A stretch of 33,622 nucleotides of DNA from Clostridia bacterium (GCA_017534885.1 JAFXVR010000053.1:1-33622); one strand, 5' to 3'; shown: positions 1 through 7,901, numbered from the stretch's first letter. Made by a program: numbers and translations. Notes: generated from the letters alone by a model not told the origin.

Positions 1-20
1 CTTTCTATGGCAGAAAGAAC

Positions 21-140
21 GTTGAGGGTGACAAAAGGGCGCTTCCAACCTTAGAGCCACGACTGGTTGTGGTGATTTCCGCTGTCTTCCACAACCAGTC
101 GTGGCTTGGTTCAGGAAAGCGCCCTTTTGACATCCGAATC
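21..140 (-). repeat. Palindromic MITE-like element, copy 1
   Basis: A 120-bp element whose two arms are imperfect inverted repeats of about 46 bp around a perfect 19-bp core stem (CCACGACTGGTTGTGG and its complement) and a 16-nt loop. It is flanked by perfect 6-bp direct repeats AAGAAC at 15-20 and 141-146, as expected for a target-site duplication. This copy is in the reverse orientation to those at 6316, 9362 and 23016. It shares sequence details (GAACCAAGCC in the arm, with no TGA) with the copy inside the gene at 5440-6765, which defines one of two subtypes. No transposase is encoded in or near it, so mobilisation in trans is inferred. Confidence 0.85.
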
Positions 141-147
141 AAGAACA

Positions 148-207
148 AAAGCCTGAGCGCTGCCGGAAGCGGTATAACACTTCCCGCAAATGTGCTCAGG
201 CTTTTTT
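148..207 (+). terminator. Rho-independent terminator of a gene left of the window
   Basis: The stem GCCTGAGC (151-158) pairs with GCTCAGGC (194-201) and is followed by six T (202-207). The preceding AAAA makes it usable on both strands. The long loop contains a smaller GGAAG/CTTCC hairpin. The palindromic element at 21-140 has landed between whatever gene ends left of the window and this terminator. Confidence 0.65.
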
Positions 208-419
208 GTGTCAGGGGCAGGGATGGAGGCGGAAGTTTGAAACTACAGACTGACAACGGAAGCCCCAAGAGGGTGGCGCAACGTTTCATAACCCCTTTGG
301 TGCCATCCTCAGAAAGGCTGTGTATAAAAGAACAGACGGCGAAGTTGTCTGATGGACGCTTTGCCGGGCGCCCAGCGTCCCGGACAGTCGGTGTTAATCG
401 TTTTTGTTTGTGCTTTGGC
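208..419. other. Intergenic stretch, no gene seen
   Basis: This stretch lies between the terminator and the stop codon of the helicase-nuclease gene. The only structure I see is an inverted repeat, GGACGCT (354-360) with AGCGTCC (374-380) and a GC-rich 13-nt loop. It could end the minus-strand helicase transcript, but it has no T-run on that strand, so it is a weak terminator candidate. Open frames here are short and lack family signatures. Confidence 0.35.
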
Positions 420-3400
420 TCAATCAAACAGTTCATCTATGATCTTTTCGACTGACTGGGAATCCAGAGATCCGGCCCTGTCAAAAGTGACAATCAGATT
501 TTTGCCTTCCTCGATGCCGTTTTTCTTGTAAAATGCCTTTTTCTCTTCCCACCGCTTTCGATACGCAGGACTGTCCATCATTCCGCAGTGCTCCCAATAC
601 CATTCCTCGCCTGTGTCATCGTCAATCACCCGGAAATCAGGCCGCTTGACTTTTCCTTCCAATACCAGCTGAGGCTCATATTCATATCTGAGATGATGGT
701 AGAACAAGGCGTTCGCAATGATGACCTCTGATTTGGAACGCACAAGTTCGCCTCTGGCTGTCCTATGAACAAGCCGCTCCTCGAAGAACTGTTCACCGAC
801 CTGCACAAGCTGCGGACGCATATCCACCGCATCATCATGAAACACATCTGCGAACAGGTCTGTGTATCTCCGCGCGATATCAGAGTTCTCATCGGAGGCA
901 TATTTCAGCAGATGGTAAGCCTCCTGATTGTACAGAATGACAATCCGCTTGACCTGCCTTGTAAGGGCGGTGTAGAGCAGCTCCCTTGATATGATGCGGC
1001 ATGGTTCCGCCAGGACCAGAATCACGGTATCAAACTGGCGGCCCTGGGCTTTATGAACGGTCAGCGCAAAAGCCAGCTCAAGGCTTGATGTGCCGGATTC
1101 CTCATCGTAATCCCGTCCGGTGTAGCTGTAAGTGTACCCTTTCTGCGAAGCGAATTCAACCCGCAGGTAATCGCTGGGCTTCTTTGATGAGTATGAACCG
1201 CAGGCAATGCCGATTTCACCGTTGGCCACATAACCTCTCCCGCCGTCCTTTGGCCATACATCCCGCGAATGATTCACCACGTTGATGACTTTGTCACCAT
1301 AGACAATGCTCTCCGGGCCGATCGCAGCGGGAATCCTCTTGCGAATGCCATAGTACTTTGATACTTGCAGGAACTTCTCGCGATACTTCAGATGAATCAG
1401 ACGATTGATATTCATGACACCCTGCGGCATATTCCTTACAGGGGCGAGGATTTGCCACTCTTCAGCACAAGCGGCGCATCCCGGGTTAAAGAAAATGCCA
1501 TAATCCGTTTTCGTGCCGCCAAGGGATAGATCGAAGCCCTCCTGATCCTCTGGATCAGACATCCCGATTTCTTCAGCCATGATATGGAGGAGCTGATCTT
1601 CCAGCTCTTCTTTTGTGTGCCATATTGCAAAGGCAATGTGATGATCGGATGTTTTTTCGATTTCGGAAATGACATCATCGTCAGGCGCTGATTCAGTGCC
1701 TGTAAACAGCTTTGAAAGCTCAACATCCAGCCGCTGTCCGTCGGAAGCCTGCCGGCGATTGATGGTCAGTTCGCCATAAGACTCGCACACCCGCGGGAAG
1801 CCGCCCTGCTGCAGCTTAATCTTCAGCAGGTTCACCAAATCGACAAAGGGCCGCCCCGCTCCTATAGGAGGCAGCTGGTTGGGATCGCCCACAAAGATAA
1901 TGCGCTTTGCCGCGGCCAGGGCCTGCATCAACGCGCCGAACATGTCTTCTGTGAGCATGGAGGCTTCGTCAATGATGACGGTTTCAGGCACATCCCGGTA
2001 GTCATAATCCGAAAGGATATAGCGCATATCCCTTCCGTCAAATCTTTTGCTTTTTACAAGAAACTGGGCAACATTGAGCGCCGTCATGTCCTTTGCTTCA
2101 GCACCCATACTGTCCATCAGGCGCACAGTTGCCTTCCCGGTTGGAGCCAGCAGGAGCACGCCGCCCGCTTTGATTTCCGGATGACTGCACAGCACGGAGA
2201 GAACGGTTGTTTTTCCGGTTCCCGCATCACCGACCAGGACTGCAATGCGCGATGTTGACAATTCCTTCAGGACAGCGGCCTTTTCCTGACGCGCGAGTGC
2301 TTCTTCCGAATCAGCTGCAAGCGACACCTTCTGCCCCTTGTCGAACCTCTCATCCAACAGCTTTCGCCAATCCGCCTGCACTTCCAGCTTTTTTGCCCTG
2401 AGGCGCTTGCTGATCCGTTTTTCAATGATTTCATCAAATTGGTTGATGCGTACCAGCTTATAATATTCTGTGCCATCCTTCATTTCTCTGCACAGAACCT
2501 CTGACTGCAAGAACCGCCCGATCGCATTGAGCATATCCCTTGTGACCTTGCATTCCGGTTCAAGGATCATGCTGCGGATTCTGTCAACCATCAGGTCACA
2601 GGGGAGGATGGTATTTCCCTTTGCCGCCTCGTTTTCAAGGACTGCCACGGTGAGAGCCCGGATTCGCCTTTCGTCATTGTCGGAAGAGAGGGCGGAAGGC
2701 GCCTCCAGCGGATACTGCTCCAGCACAGAGACGACAGGAAACACAGCGCGATCGACTTTCTTTACAGAAACATACAGGGAATCGCTCTTCAGCCTTGTCT
2801 GTTCGTAGATGATATAGGGATTTGCGATGATATCCTGATCACTGCAGGGGATCCCGTGTTTTTCCCGCTCGTTTCGGTAAAACAGCACACTGGCCTGGTC
2901 GATGGACAGCGAAAAGCGGCTCAAAAGGCGGAATAAGGTCTTTCGCTCCTGAGGCAGGCTTTTCCATGTTTTTTGGATGACGGGAGTGATGGCTTTGGCG
3001 AGCGGCGGCTCCAGATAGCTCTCTGGATTTGCAATCACCGCATCGAGCTTGATCCACAGGTCATCGCGATCCCCCAGGCCTTCCTGAATGCGCTTTCCAA
3101 TCAGGATGCCCTGAGGAATCGCGAGAGCGCACAGCATCGCGCCAAGTCCCGGAAAGGCGCCTCGATCCTTCCATACAGCAGCCAATTGCCGATTCAGCCA
3201 ATCCAATACATTGGAATAATCCTCATCCAGACAGCTGTTGATGATGGTGAATGCTTTGATGCATGACTGCAGGATATCAATGACGGCATCATGGCTCACG
3301 TGTTCCGTTGCATAAGAAAACTCATCAAACGCATCATCAGGCGCAAAGACAGCGACGGAAGCCATGTCAAAATCCGGGTGGCTTTCCGCATACTGCATCA

Positions 3401-4109
3401 TCTGCCGGTAGGGAATGATGAAGCCGTCTTCGTGGTTTTCCCGGATCGAGTGGCAGACCATGGTTTCCCATATCATGGAACGAAGACTGCCCTCTTCTGT
3501 ATGCGCATGCTCTATGGCGGGTACGATTTTTTGGACATGGCCAATTCCGACGATCACACGCCTGGAGTCTTCAACGAACGGAACCTGTTTGGCGTAAGCA
3601 ATGCAAAGCGACTGGTTTTCTATCACGTCTTTGTAGAAATAGTCGAAGATCGCCCGATGGTTGTCGGCGTCCTGCACCCACATTGTATTGAATCGGAGCG
3701 CAGGTTCCCGCTCTGGCCGGTAATCAATGCCGTACTGGTCTTTTACCTTTTGAATGGTATCGCGCATGAGCCATGCAAAAGGACGCGCCGGAAAACTATA
3801 GGGGGGATAAGTGAGTTCTGTGGGCAGAAAATGCTGATGCGTGGCAGAGTTGTATTTCTTGTATGGATGAACAGTCGTTCTGACAATTGGCACAGGGGAC
3901 ATGAAAGCGCTGCCTTCTGCAATGCAGCTTAAAGCCTCGGCATAATCAGCCATGCACTGATCGCATATGACGGCTTCTGCCTGATCATCACGGCTTTCTG
4001 ATATGCTTTTGAGCCGAAGACAGGCGTTGTTGCCTTTGGGATCATGGCATACGTTTCCGTTCCAGCCGTGATCGTGCCACGGAACACGCAATGAAATATG
4101 CTGCGGCAA
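420..4109 (-). CDS. RecD-like SF1B helicase with C-terminal PD-(D/E)XK-type nuclease domain
   Basis: A 1229-aa protein. Walker A GDAGTGKTT lies near residue 631, Walker B VIIDEASML near 714, then GDPNQLPPIGAG, LAFALTVHKAQG and LYTALTR, the ordered motifs of RecD/RecD2-type 5'-3' helicases. The last 110 residues hold RSKSEVI, RPDFRV and YWEHCGMMD, matching the E...D...ExX layout of a PD-(D/E)XK nuclease with the final Lys replaced. The N-terminus (HISLRVPWHDHGWNG, then Cys-rich with CDQC) is a possible zinc-binding region. The start chosen is TTG at 4109: AAGGAG lies 10 nt upstream and a sigma-A promoter at 4138-4166 would lie inside any longer reading. The frame is open to 4259. Base composition is visibly more AT-rich than its neighbours, suggesting acquisition. 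A role in DNA repair or phage defence is inference. Confidence 0.85.
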   Translation of the reverse strand: MPQHISLRVPWHDHGWNGNVCHDPKGNNACLRLKSISESRDDQAEAVICDQCMADYAEALSCIAEGSAFMSPVPIVRTTVHPYKKYNSATHQHFLPTELTYPPYSFPARPFAWLMRDTIQKVKDQYGIDYRPEREPALRFNTMWVQDADNHRAIFDYFYKDVIENQSLCIAYAKQVPFVEDSRRVIVGIGHVQKIVPAIEHAHTEEGSLRSMIWETMVCHSIRENHEDGFIIPYRQMMQYAESHPDFDMASVAVFAPDDAFDEFSYATEHVSHDAVIDILQSCIKAFTIINSCLDEDYSNVLDWLNRQLAAVWKDRGAFPGLGAMLCALAIPQGILIGKRIQEGLGDRDDLWIKLDAVIANPESYLEPPLAKAITPVIQKTWKSLPQERKTLFRLLSRFSLSIDQASVLFYRNEREKHGIPCSDQDIIANPYIIYEQTRLKSDSLYVSVKKVDRAVFPVVSVLEQYPLEAPSALSSDNDERRIRALTVAVLENEAAKGNTILPCDLMVDRIRSMILEPECKVTRDMLNAIGRFLQSEVLCREMKDGTEYYKLVRINQFDEIIEKRISKRLRAKKLEVQADWRKLLDERFDKGQKVSLAADSEEALARQEKAAVLKELSTSRIAVLVGDAGTGKTTVLSVLCSHPEIKAGGVLLLAPTGKATVRLMDSMGAEAKDMTALNVAQFLVKSKRFDGRDMRYILSDYDYRDVPETVIIDEASMLTEDMFGALMQALAAAKRIIFVGDPNQLPPIGAGRPFVDLVNLLKIKLQQGGFPRVCESYGELTINRRQASDGQRLDVELSKLFTGTESAPDDDVISEIEKTSDHHIAFAIWHTKEELEDQLLHIMAEEIGMSDPEDQEGFDLSLGGTKTDYGIFFNPGCAACAEEWQILAPVRNMPQGVMNINRLIHLKYREKFLQVSKYYGIRKRIPAAIGPESIVYGDKVINVVNHSRDVWPKDGGRGYVANGEIGIACGSYSSKKPSDYLRVEFASQKGYTYSYTGRDYDEESGTSSLELAFALTVHKAQGRQFDTVILVLAEPCRIISRELLYTALTRQVKRIVILYNQEAYHLLKYASDENSDIARRYTDLFADVFHDDAVDMRPQLVQVGEQFFEERLVHRTARGELVRSKSEVIIANALFYHHLRYEYEPQLVLEGKVKRPDFRVIDDDTGEEWYWEHCGMMDSPAYRKRWEEKKAFYKKNGIEEGKNLIVTFDRAGSLDSQSVEKIIDELFD

Positions 4110-4137
4110 GGTACACACTCTCCTTTCTGCTGCGTCT

Positions 4138-4166
4138 ATGATAGCACACAAGCACCCGTCAATCAA
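4138..4166 (-). promoter_or_regulatory. Sigma-A promoter of the helicase-nuclease gene
   Basis: Minus-strand TTGATT (4166-4161), 17-bp spacer, TATCAT (4143-4138), with an extended -10 TGC. Transcription should begin around 4131, just ahead of AAGGAG and the TTG start at 4109. The 13-bp block TGTGCTATCATAG also occurs at the promoter of the CHAP gene (18345-18373). Confidence 0.7.
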
Positions 4167-4315
4167 GACGGAGACCATACCGATCTGACTGTGCAGCACG
4201 AAGCGTGAGAGAAACAGTTTTTGCCTCTTATCCACCCACCCCCCTTGCATTCTCTGCAATTCTGCACAAAAAAGCAGGTGTTAGCCACAGCTAACGCATC
4301 CCGCAAAAGGATCTG

Positions 4316-4400
4316 AATACCATTCCTCGCCTGTGTCATCGTCAATCACCCGGAAATCAGGCTGCTTGACTTTTCCTTCCAATACCAGCTGAGGCTCATA
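4316..4400. repeat. 85-bp duplicate of the 3' part of the helicase-nuclease gene
   Basis: Positions 4316-4400 repeat 596-680 with a single mismatch (c643 versus t4363). The source encodes the nuclease-domain segment around RPDFRV. The copy is upstream of the gene it came from and fused directly to half of a palindromic element at 4401. It has no start codon or role of its own and reads as a recombination scar. Confidence 0.85.
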
Positions 4401-4462
4401 CCGCTGCTTTCCACAACCAGTCGTGGCTCCAAGGTTGAAAGCGCCCTTTTGTCACCCTTACC
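4401..4462 (+). repeat. Half palindromic element with inverted loop
   Basis: From CCACAACC onward this is the right arm of the 120-bp element seen at 6316, 9362 and 23016, ending in the same CACCCTTACC. The left arm is missing, and the loop (CCGCTGCTTTCC) is in the opposite orientation to that expected for this arm. ATACCAT occurs at 4317-4323 and 4463-4469, so a full copy with a 7-bp target duplication may once have been here. The rest of 4463-4508 shows nothing recognisable. Confidence 0.7.
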
Positions 4463-4508
4463 ATACCATGAAACTTGGCCGGACGCAACGGGGCAGATAC
4501 AATTGCGC

Positions 4509-5432
4509 TCACCAGGCGCTGCCCTCCCGGACGCGCCAGATACCGTCCATGTACCGCTTGATATCCTCACGGCTCATCACGAATTCAGAAGACCGGTTGT
4601 CCGCCTCGCGCGCGAAAAACAGGGCGCGGGCCAGTCCCTTTGAAAGGACGCACAGGTCGGTCAGCCGCTCATTGACATACATATCCAGCGGCTGATGCTC
4701 GTCCTGCTCGGCCAGCCGGCCAAAGGCCTCGTCCACCCGCGTGCCGTACAGCTCCAGGTGCGCCATCTCGTGGGCGGCCAGGCCGAGCAGGGCCTCGTCG
4801 CTCATGGGGGCGCGTTTGGCGGCGGGGTCGCCATCGATGAAGCCGCGGCGGAACACAATGCAGCTGTCTGCCCCGTCCGCGTGAAAGCCGCAGGCCCCAA
4901 AGTCGGCAAAGCGGGTGGTGCAGGCGGGAAACTTTGTCCGCATATAGGCGGTGTAGTCCGCCTCATCCTCCGCCACATACACGTCCACCGGGCGGCTGAT
5001 GCCCCGGAAGAGATAGCCCAGGCGGGTGATGATCTTCCCCAGGCGCGGATCATTGCAGGCGACCCAGGGGGCCGGGTTTGTCCTGGCGAAGGCCTCCATC
5101 CCCTCCCGCATGCGGTCAAACTCCCGCAGCCGCGCTTCCATGAGGCGCCGCTCCCGGGGATCGCAGAGGTCTTTGAGGAGGAGGAAGCGCTCGGCGGCAA
5201 AGGCATAGTCGCCGATCTGCCAGGCGGACTGCGCGATGGCGGTCTGGATCCCCAGGTCTCCATCATACAGGTCATGGTCTGTGCCTACAACCCATTCCGC
5301 CAGGTTCTTGGCGCTGCCATACCAGCCCTTCCGCATCAGCACGGACAGCTTGCCCTGCAGCTGGCACACGGGACAGCCGCTCCCATCCCGCGGCTCATAG
5401 CGGTGGCCCTTTTCACAGGTGATGATCGGAAT
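4509..5432 (-). CDS. Zinc-ribbon HExxH metallopeptidase, probable ATT start
   Basis: A putative zinc metallopeptidase. HEMAH (residues 221-225) is the HExxH zinc motif, and NERLTD about 30 residues later could give the third ligand as in gluzincins. The N-terminal frame from 5432 reads IPIITCEKGHRY...GCPVC, a zinc ribbon with paired Cys. The first conventional start, GTG at 5369, would cut that ribbon between its last two Cys. The frame from the upstream stop to 5369 has no ATG, GTG or TTG before the ribbon. AGGAGG (5440-5435) overlaps the upstream gene's stop, 2 nt from ATT (5432) and 8 nt from ATC (5426). A non-canonical start is therefore inferred; a sequencing error is the alternative. 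No signal peptide, so probably cytoplasmic. Likely co-transcribed with the gene at 5440-6765. Confidence 0.7.
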   Translation of the reverse strand: MPIITCEKGHRYEPRDGSGCPVCQLQGKLSVLMRKGWYGSAKNLAEWVVGTDHDLYDGDLGIQTAIAQSAWQIGDYAFAAERFLLLKDLCDPRERRLMEARLREFDRMREGMEAFARTNPAPWVACNDPRLGKIITRLGYLFRGISRPVDVYVAEDEADYTAYMRTKFPACTTRFADFGACGFHADGADSCIVFRRGFIDGDPAAKRAPMSDEALLGLAAHEMAHLELYGTRVDEAFGRLAEQDEHQPLDMYVNERLTDLCVLSKGLARALFFAREADNRSSEFVMSREDIKRYMDGIWRVREGSAW

Positions 5433-5440
5433 CCCCTCCT
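5430..5440 (-). promoter_or_regulatory. Shine-Dalgarno and candidate ATT start codon
   Basis: Minus-strand AGGAGG shares its first A with the TGA of the upstream gene (5442-5440) and is followed by GG and ATT. The spacing is short for ATT measured from AGGAGG, but about 5 nt measured from the overlapping GAGG. The layout indicates translational coupling. Confidence 0.45.
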
Positions 5441-6765
5441 CACACCGGCGTATACCCTGCCTTCTCCACCAGCGCCTGGCCCTGCGCAGAGCAGATCCAT
5501 TCCAGCAGGGCTAAGGTGTTTTCGTCTGCGTCGGCGCGGGTCACGGCATAGAAGTCGGAGGCCAGCGGGTAAGCGCCGTTCTCAATATTGGCCACGGTCG
5601 GCTGCACGCCGTTCACGGCCAGGAGCTTCACGTCGAAGCCCTTCATCAGCGCCGTACAGTAGAAGCGGAAGGAATAGCCGATGGCGTTGCGGTGGTTGCG
5701 GTAGGCAGAGACCCGCTCCACCATGTCGCCCATGCTGCCCCGCACCGTCTCCGTCGCAGGGGGCATCAGCGGCGTGTCCCGCATCACAAAGCGCTGAAGG
5801 GCGGTCTGGCTTCCGCTGCCCTCCTCCCGCTGGTAGGCGAGGATGCCGCCCAGGCCGCTGACGCCCAGCTGATCCCAGCGGGTGATCTCGCCGGCGTAGA
5901 TGCCTTTGATTTCAGCCAGGGTCAGACTTTGGACAGGGTTGTCCGGGTGAACAAAGAAGACGAAGGCTTCCCGGCCGATGGGCGTGCAGACCAGTTCCAT
6001 GCCCTTTTCCGCCGCGTAGGCCTCCTGCTTCGCACTGGGCCCGGCGACAAAGATGATGTCGCATTCGCCGTCCACAATGGCCGCCCAGGCTGCCGCGGTG
6101 GTGTGGCAGGCCACGGTTTCCCGGATTTCGTCAGGGCTCAGCCCCGCCATCGCGTCCGGATAAACCGCCTGCGCAAAGGCCGCGTAAACGGGATAGAGGG
6201 CGGTGGCGCCGTCCATCCGGGGCAGGGCGTCCTCCTCCGCAAAGCGCAGGGATGCCTCGCCGTCCAGGGTTTTCACCAGGCTGCCTTCGGTGAAAGGGGT
6301 ATAGGTCTCATAGTTGATTCGGATGTCAAAAGGCCGCTTTCCTGAACCAAGCCACGACTGGTTGTGGAAGACAGCGGAAATCACCACAACCAGTCGTGGC
6401 TCCAAGGTTGAAAGCGCCCTTTTGTCACCCTTACCATAGTTGAAATGCTCCGGCAGGGTGATGGCCTCCAGGTGCCGGTCGTACAGGAGAGACCCCGTGA
6501 TGCCGCCCGCGGCCAGGACGAAGCAGGCAAGCCAGAGAGCGAACCGCTTCCCGTTCCAGAAGCGCAGCACCCAGCCGGCCATGAACCCGTCCGCCAGCAG
6601 CCCCGCGGCAATCCACGCGGCCCAGGAATACCAGGCCGGCCCGCCATAGAAGGCTACGATGACGCCGATGGGCAGGCCGTTGAGAAGCGCCGCCGCGATC
6701 GCGTCCCCCGCCCCGCCGTCCCGGATCAGGCGGATGTTGAGGATGATCAGGAAGAGGATGAGCAT
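5440..6765 (-). CDS. Membrane-anchored PstS-like substrate-binding protein with in-frame palindromic insert
   Basis: 441 aa. Residues 1-100 are hydrophobic, with three to four membrane segments. From about residue 150 a PstS-like periplasmic-binding-protein fold follows: LPRMDGATALYPVY is the phosphate-binding-type DGATALYP loop, and later come HPDNPVQSLTLAEIKGIYAG and WDQLGV, typical of the PstS superfamily. Residues about 109-150 (GKGDKRALSTLEPRL...KRPFDIRI) are encoded entirely by a 120-bp mobile palindrome plus its target duplication. Removing these 42 codons restores a continuous linker between the membrane and binding domains. The start at 6765 is preceded by GGAGG at 8 nt spacing; an upstream ATG at 6789 lacks one. 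The ligand is unproven: phosphate or another anion by family, and no pst transport genes are adjacent. Confidence 0.8.
   Translation of the reverse strand: MLILFLIILNIRLIRDGGAGDAIAAALLNGLPIGVIVAFYGGPAWYSWAAWIAAGLLADGFMAGWVLRFWNGKRFALWLACFVLAAGGITGSLLYDRHLEAITLPEHFNYGKGDKRALSTLEPRLVVVISAVFHNQSWLGSGKRPFDIRINYETYTPFTEGSLVKTLDGEASLRFAEEDALPRMDGATALYPVYAAFAQAVYPDAMAGLSPDEIRETVACHTTAAAWAAIVDGECDIIFVAGPSAKQEAYAAEKGMELVCTPIGREAFVFFVHPDNPVQSLTLAEIKGIYAGEITRWDQLGVSGLGGILAYQREEGSGSQTALQRFVMRDTPLMPPATETVRGSMGDMVERVSAYRNHRNAIGYSFRFYCTALMKGFDVKLLAVNGVQPTVANIENGAYPLASDFYAVTRADADENTLALLEWICSAQGQALVEKAGYTPV
6316..6435 (+). repeat. Palindromic MITE-like element, copy A (inside a coding sequence)
   Basis: A full 120-bp copy, GATTCGGATGTC to CACCCTTACC, flanked by perfect ATAGTT repeats (6310-6315, 6436-6441). 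The net insertion is 126 bp, exactly 42 codons, and the minus-strand frame through it has no stop. Subtype detail: the arm reads TCAGGAAAG on the minus strand where the copies at 9362, 17352 and 23016 read TCATGAAAG, which would give TGA in this frame. Confidence 0.92.
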
Positions 6766-6791
6766 GGGGTTTTCCTCCGTAAACTGCAAGA

Positions 6792-6818
6792 ACGGAGGCC
6801 TCCAGATGAAGCCTCCGT
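6792..6818 (-). terminator. Possible terminator between Rpn gene and PstS-like gene
   Basis: The perfect 8-bp stem ACGGAGGC (6792-6799) pairs with GCCTCCGT (6811-6818). On the minus strand it follows the stop at 6831 and precedes the GGAGG of the next gene. The T-run is weak (TCTTGCAGTTT), so partial termination or an mRNA-stabilising hairpin is equally possible. Confidence 0.4.
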
Positions 6819-6830
6819 CAGCTTTTGCTT

Positions 6831-7775
6831 TTATTCCGCCGGAGCCTCCAGCACCAGCCTGGCATATCTGTCCCGCTCCGCGGCGGGCACATTCAGCAGC
6901 TCCATGGCGCGGTTCGCGCTGATGCCCATGGTGGACTGAAGGGCGCGGATGCTCTGGAGCAGGGTTTGCTGGGTGCCCTGGAGCAGGCCTTTTTGCATGC
7001 CCTGCTGCATGCCCTGCTGTATACCCTGCTGAATACCCTGCTGTAAGCCCTGCTGTATACCCTGCTGTAAGCCCCTCTGCATCCCGATCTGAATTCCCTG
7101 CAGACGGACTTCCTCAAACGCTCTGCACACGGATGCCACCCCCTCTTCGGTTTCCTTGTAATACTTCGTCGTCTTCTGCAGGAGCGGATCACGCATCTGG
7201 CTCGCATCACTGCAGGAAAAATCATGCATCAGCTGGCCCAGCGGGGTCTCGTCCCGCCAGGCGCCGTTGACATACAGAATGTGCGCGCCGTCGTCAAAGG
7301 GCGCTCCGGTGTCCAGGTTCACCCGCTCGATCCGATAGCAGGGCAGGCCGCCGCCGATCACATCCGTCTCCGTAATGAAGATGACGTAGGTTTCCGGCAG
7401 CTCATCATAGTCCTGTCCGGCGTCCAGGTTCTCGATGTCCATGGAGCTGGCGTGGTAGCGCGCCCGGCGGGTACCCGCGCCCTGGTCGTCCCGCTGAATC
7501 TCCAGGTCGTACTTCCGGCCCGCTGAGTCCGTGGCGTATACGTCCAGGCAGACCGAGCGCGCCCCAACCAGACGCTTCATATCCTTCTGCGTGGTGAAGG
7601 ACAGCACCACCAGGTCATCGATGCCGGTAATGATCCGCAGCACCCGCTCCACCAGCGGCTTGTTGTCCCGGAACAGACACCGCATAAAGTCATCGTCGAT
7701 AGGCCTCAATCCGCGCAGCCGCGCCAGGTCTTCCTGATGCTCCCGTTCCCGCTGCTCACGCTCCAGACGATCCAC
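6831..7775 (-). CDS. Rpn-family recombination-promoting nuclease (PD-(D/E)XK transposase-like)
   Basis: 314 aa with the PDDEXK_2 / Rpn layout: an N-terminal PIDDDFMRCLF block, then LDVYATDSAGRKYDLEIQ with D78, E92 and Q94 as the expected catalytic D...ExQ residues. The C-terminal third is a run of Q/G-rich four-residue repeats (LQQG, IQQG, MQQG) of the kind these proteins often carry, probably a helical or coiled-coil tail. Family knowledge: Rpn proteins are DNA endonucleases that stimulate RecA-independent recombination. They are often annotated as transposases but have no terminal repeats. The GTG start at 7775 is preceded by GGAGG and AGGTGA. A promoter lies at 7803-7831. Confidence 0.85.
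   Translation of the reverse strand: MDRLEREQREREHQEDLARLRGLRPIDDDFMRCLFRDNKPLVERVLRIITGIDDLVVLSFTTQKDMKRLVGARSVCLDVYATDSAGRKYDLEIQRDDQGAGTRRARYHASSMDIENLDAGQDYDELPETYVIFITETDVIGGGLPCYRIERVNLDTGAPFDDGAHILYVNGAWRDETPLGQLMHDFSCSDASQMRDPLLQKTTKYYKETEEGVASVCRAFEEVRLQGIQIGMQRGLQQGIQQGLQQGIQQGIQQGMQQGMQKGLLQGTQQTLLQSIRALQSTMGISANRAMELLNVPAAERDRYARLVLEAPAE
6990..7084 (-). repeat. 12-bp coding tandem repeats in the Rpn gene
   Basis: About seven imperfect 12-bp units (consensus on the plus strand CCCTGCTGNATA) encode xQQG repeats. Unit gain or loss by slippage would keep the frame, so strain-to-strain length variation is expected. Confidence 0.75.
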
Positions 7776-7802
7776 GGCTCTTCACCTGCCTCCCGCAGGA
7801 AT

Positions 7803-7831
7803 ATTGTATCAGAGATGGGGAGATAATGCAA
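7803..7831 (-). promoter_or_regulatory. Promoter of the Rpn gene
   Basis: Minus-strand TTGCAT (7831-7826), 17-bp spacer, TACAAT (7808-7803), about 28 bp before the GTG start. Confidence 0.6.
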
Positions 7832-7901
7832 GATGGAGGGCGGAAAGGAGATGTGAGGGATTGACCAGGGATTTGACCTTCTTCCCTTTTCCCCCTGATT
7901 G

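Noticed and set aside
3291..3932. 213-residue plus-strand frame inside the helicase gene
   Set aside because: No ribosome binding site and no family features; it lies wholly antisense to a well-supported coding sequence.
4110..4259. A 50-residue N-terminal extension of the helicase-nuclease from ATG 4259
   Set aside because: A 17-bp-spaced sigma-A promoter and the Shine-Dalgarno sequence for TTG 4109 lie inside the extension, and the conserved-looking HISLRVPWHD block begins right after 4109.
6831..7775. Rpn gene as an insertion sequence transposase
   Set aside because: The family is often labelled transposase, but there are no terminal inverted repeats or target duplication around the gene. 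It is also not an obvious source of the 120-bp elements.
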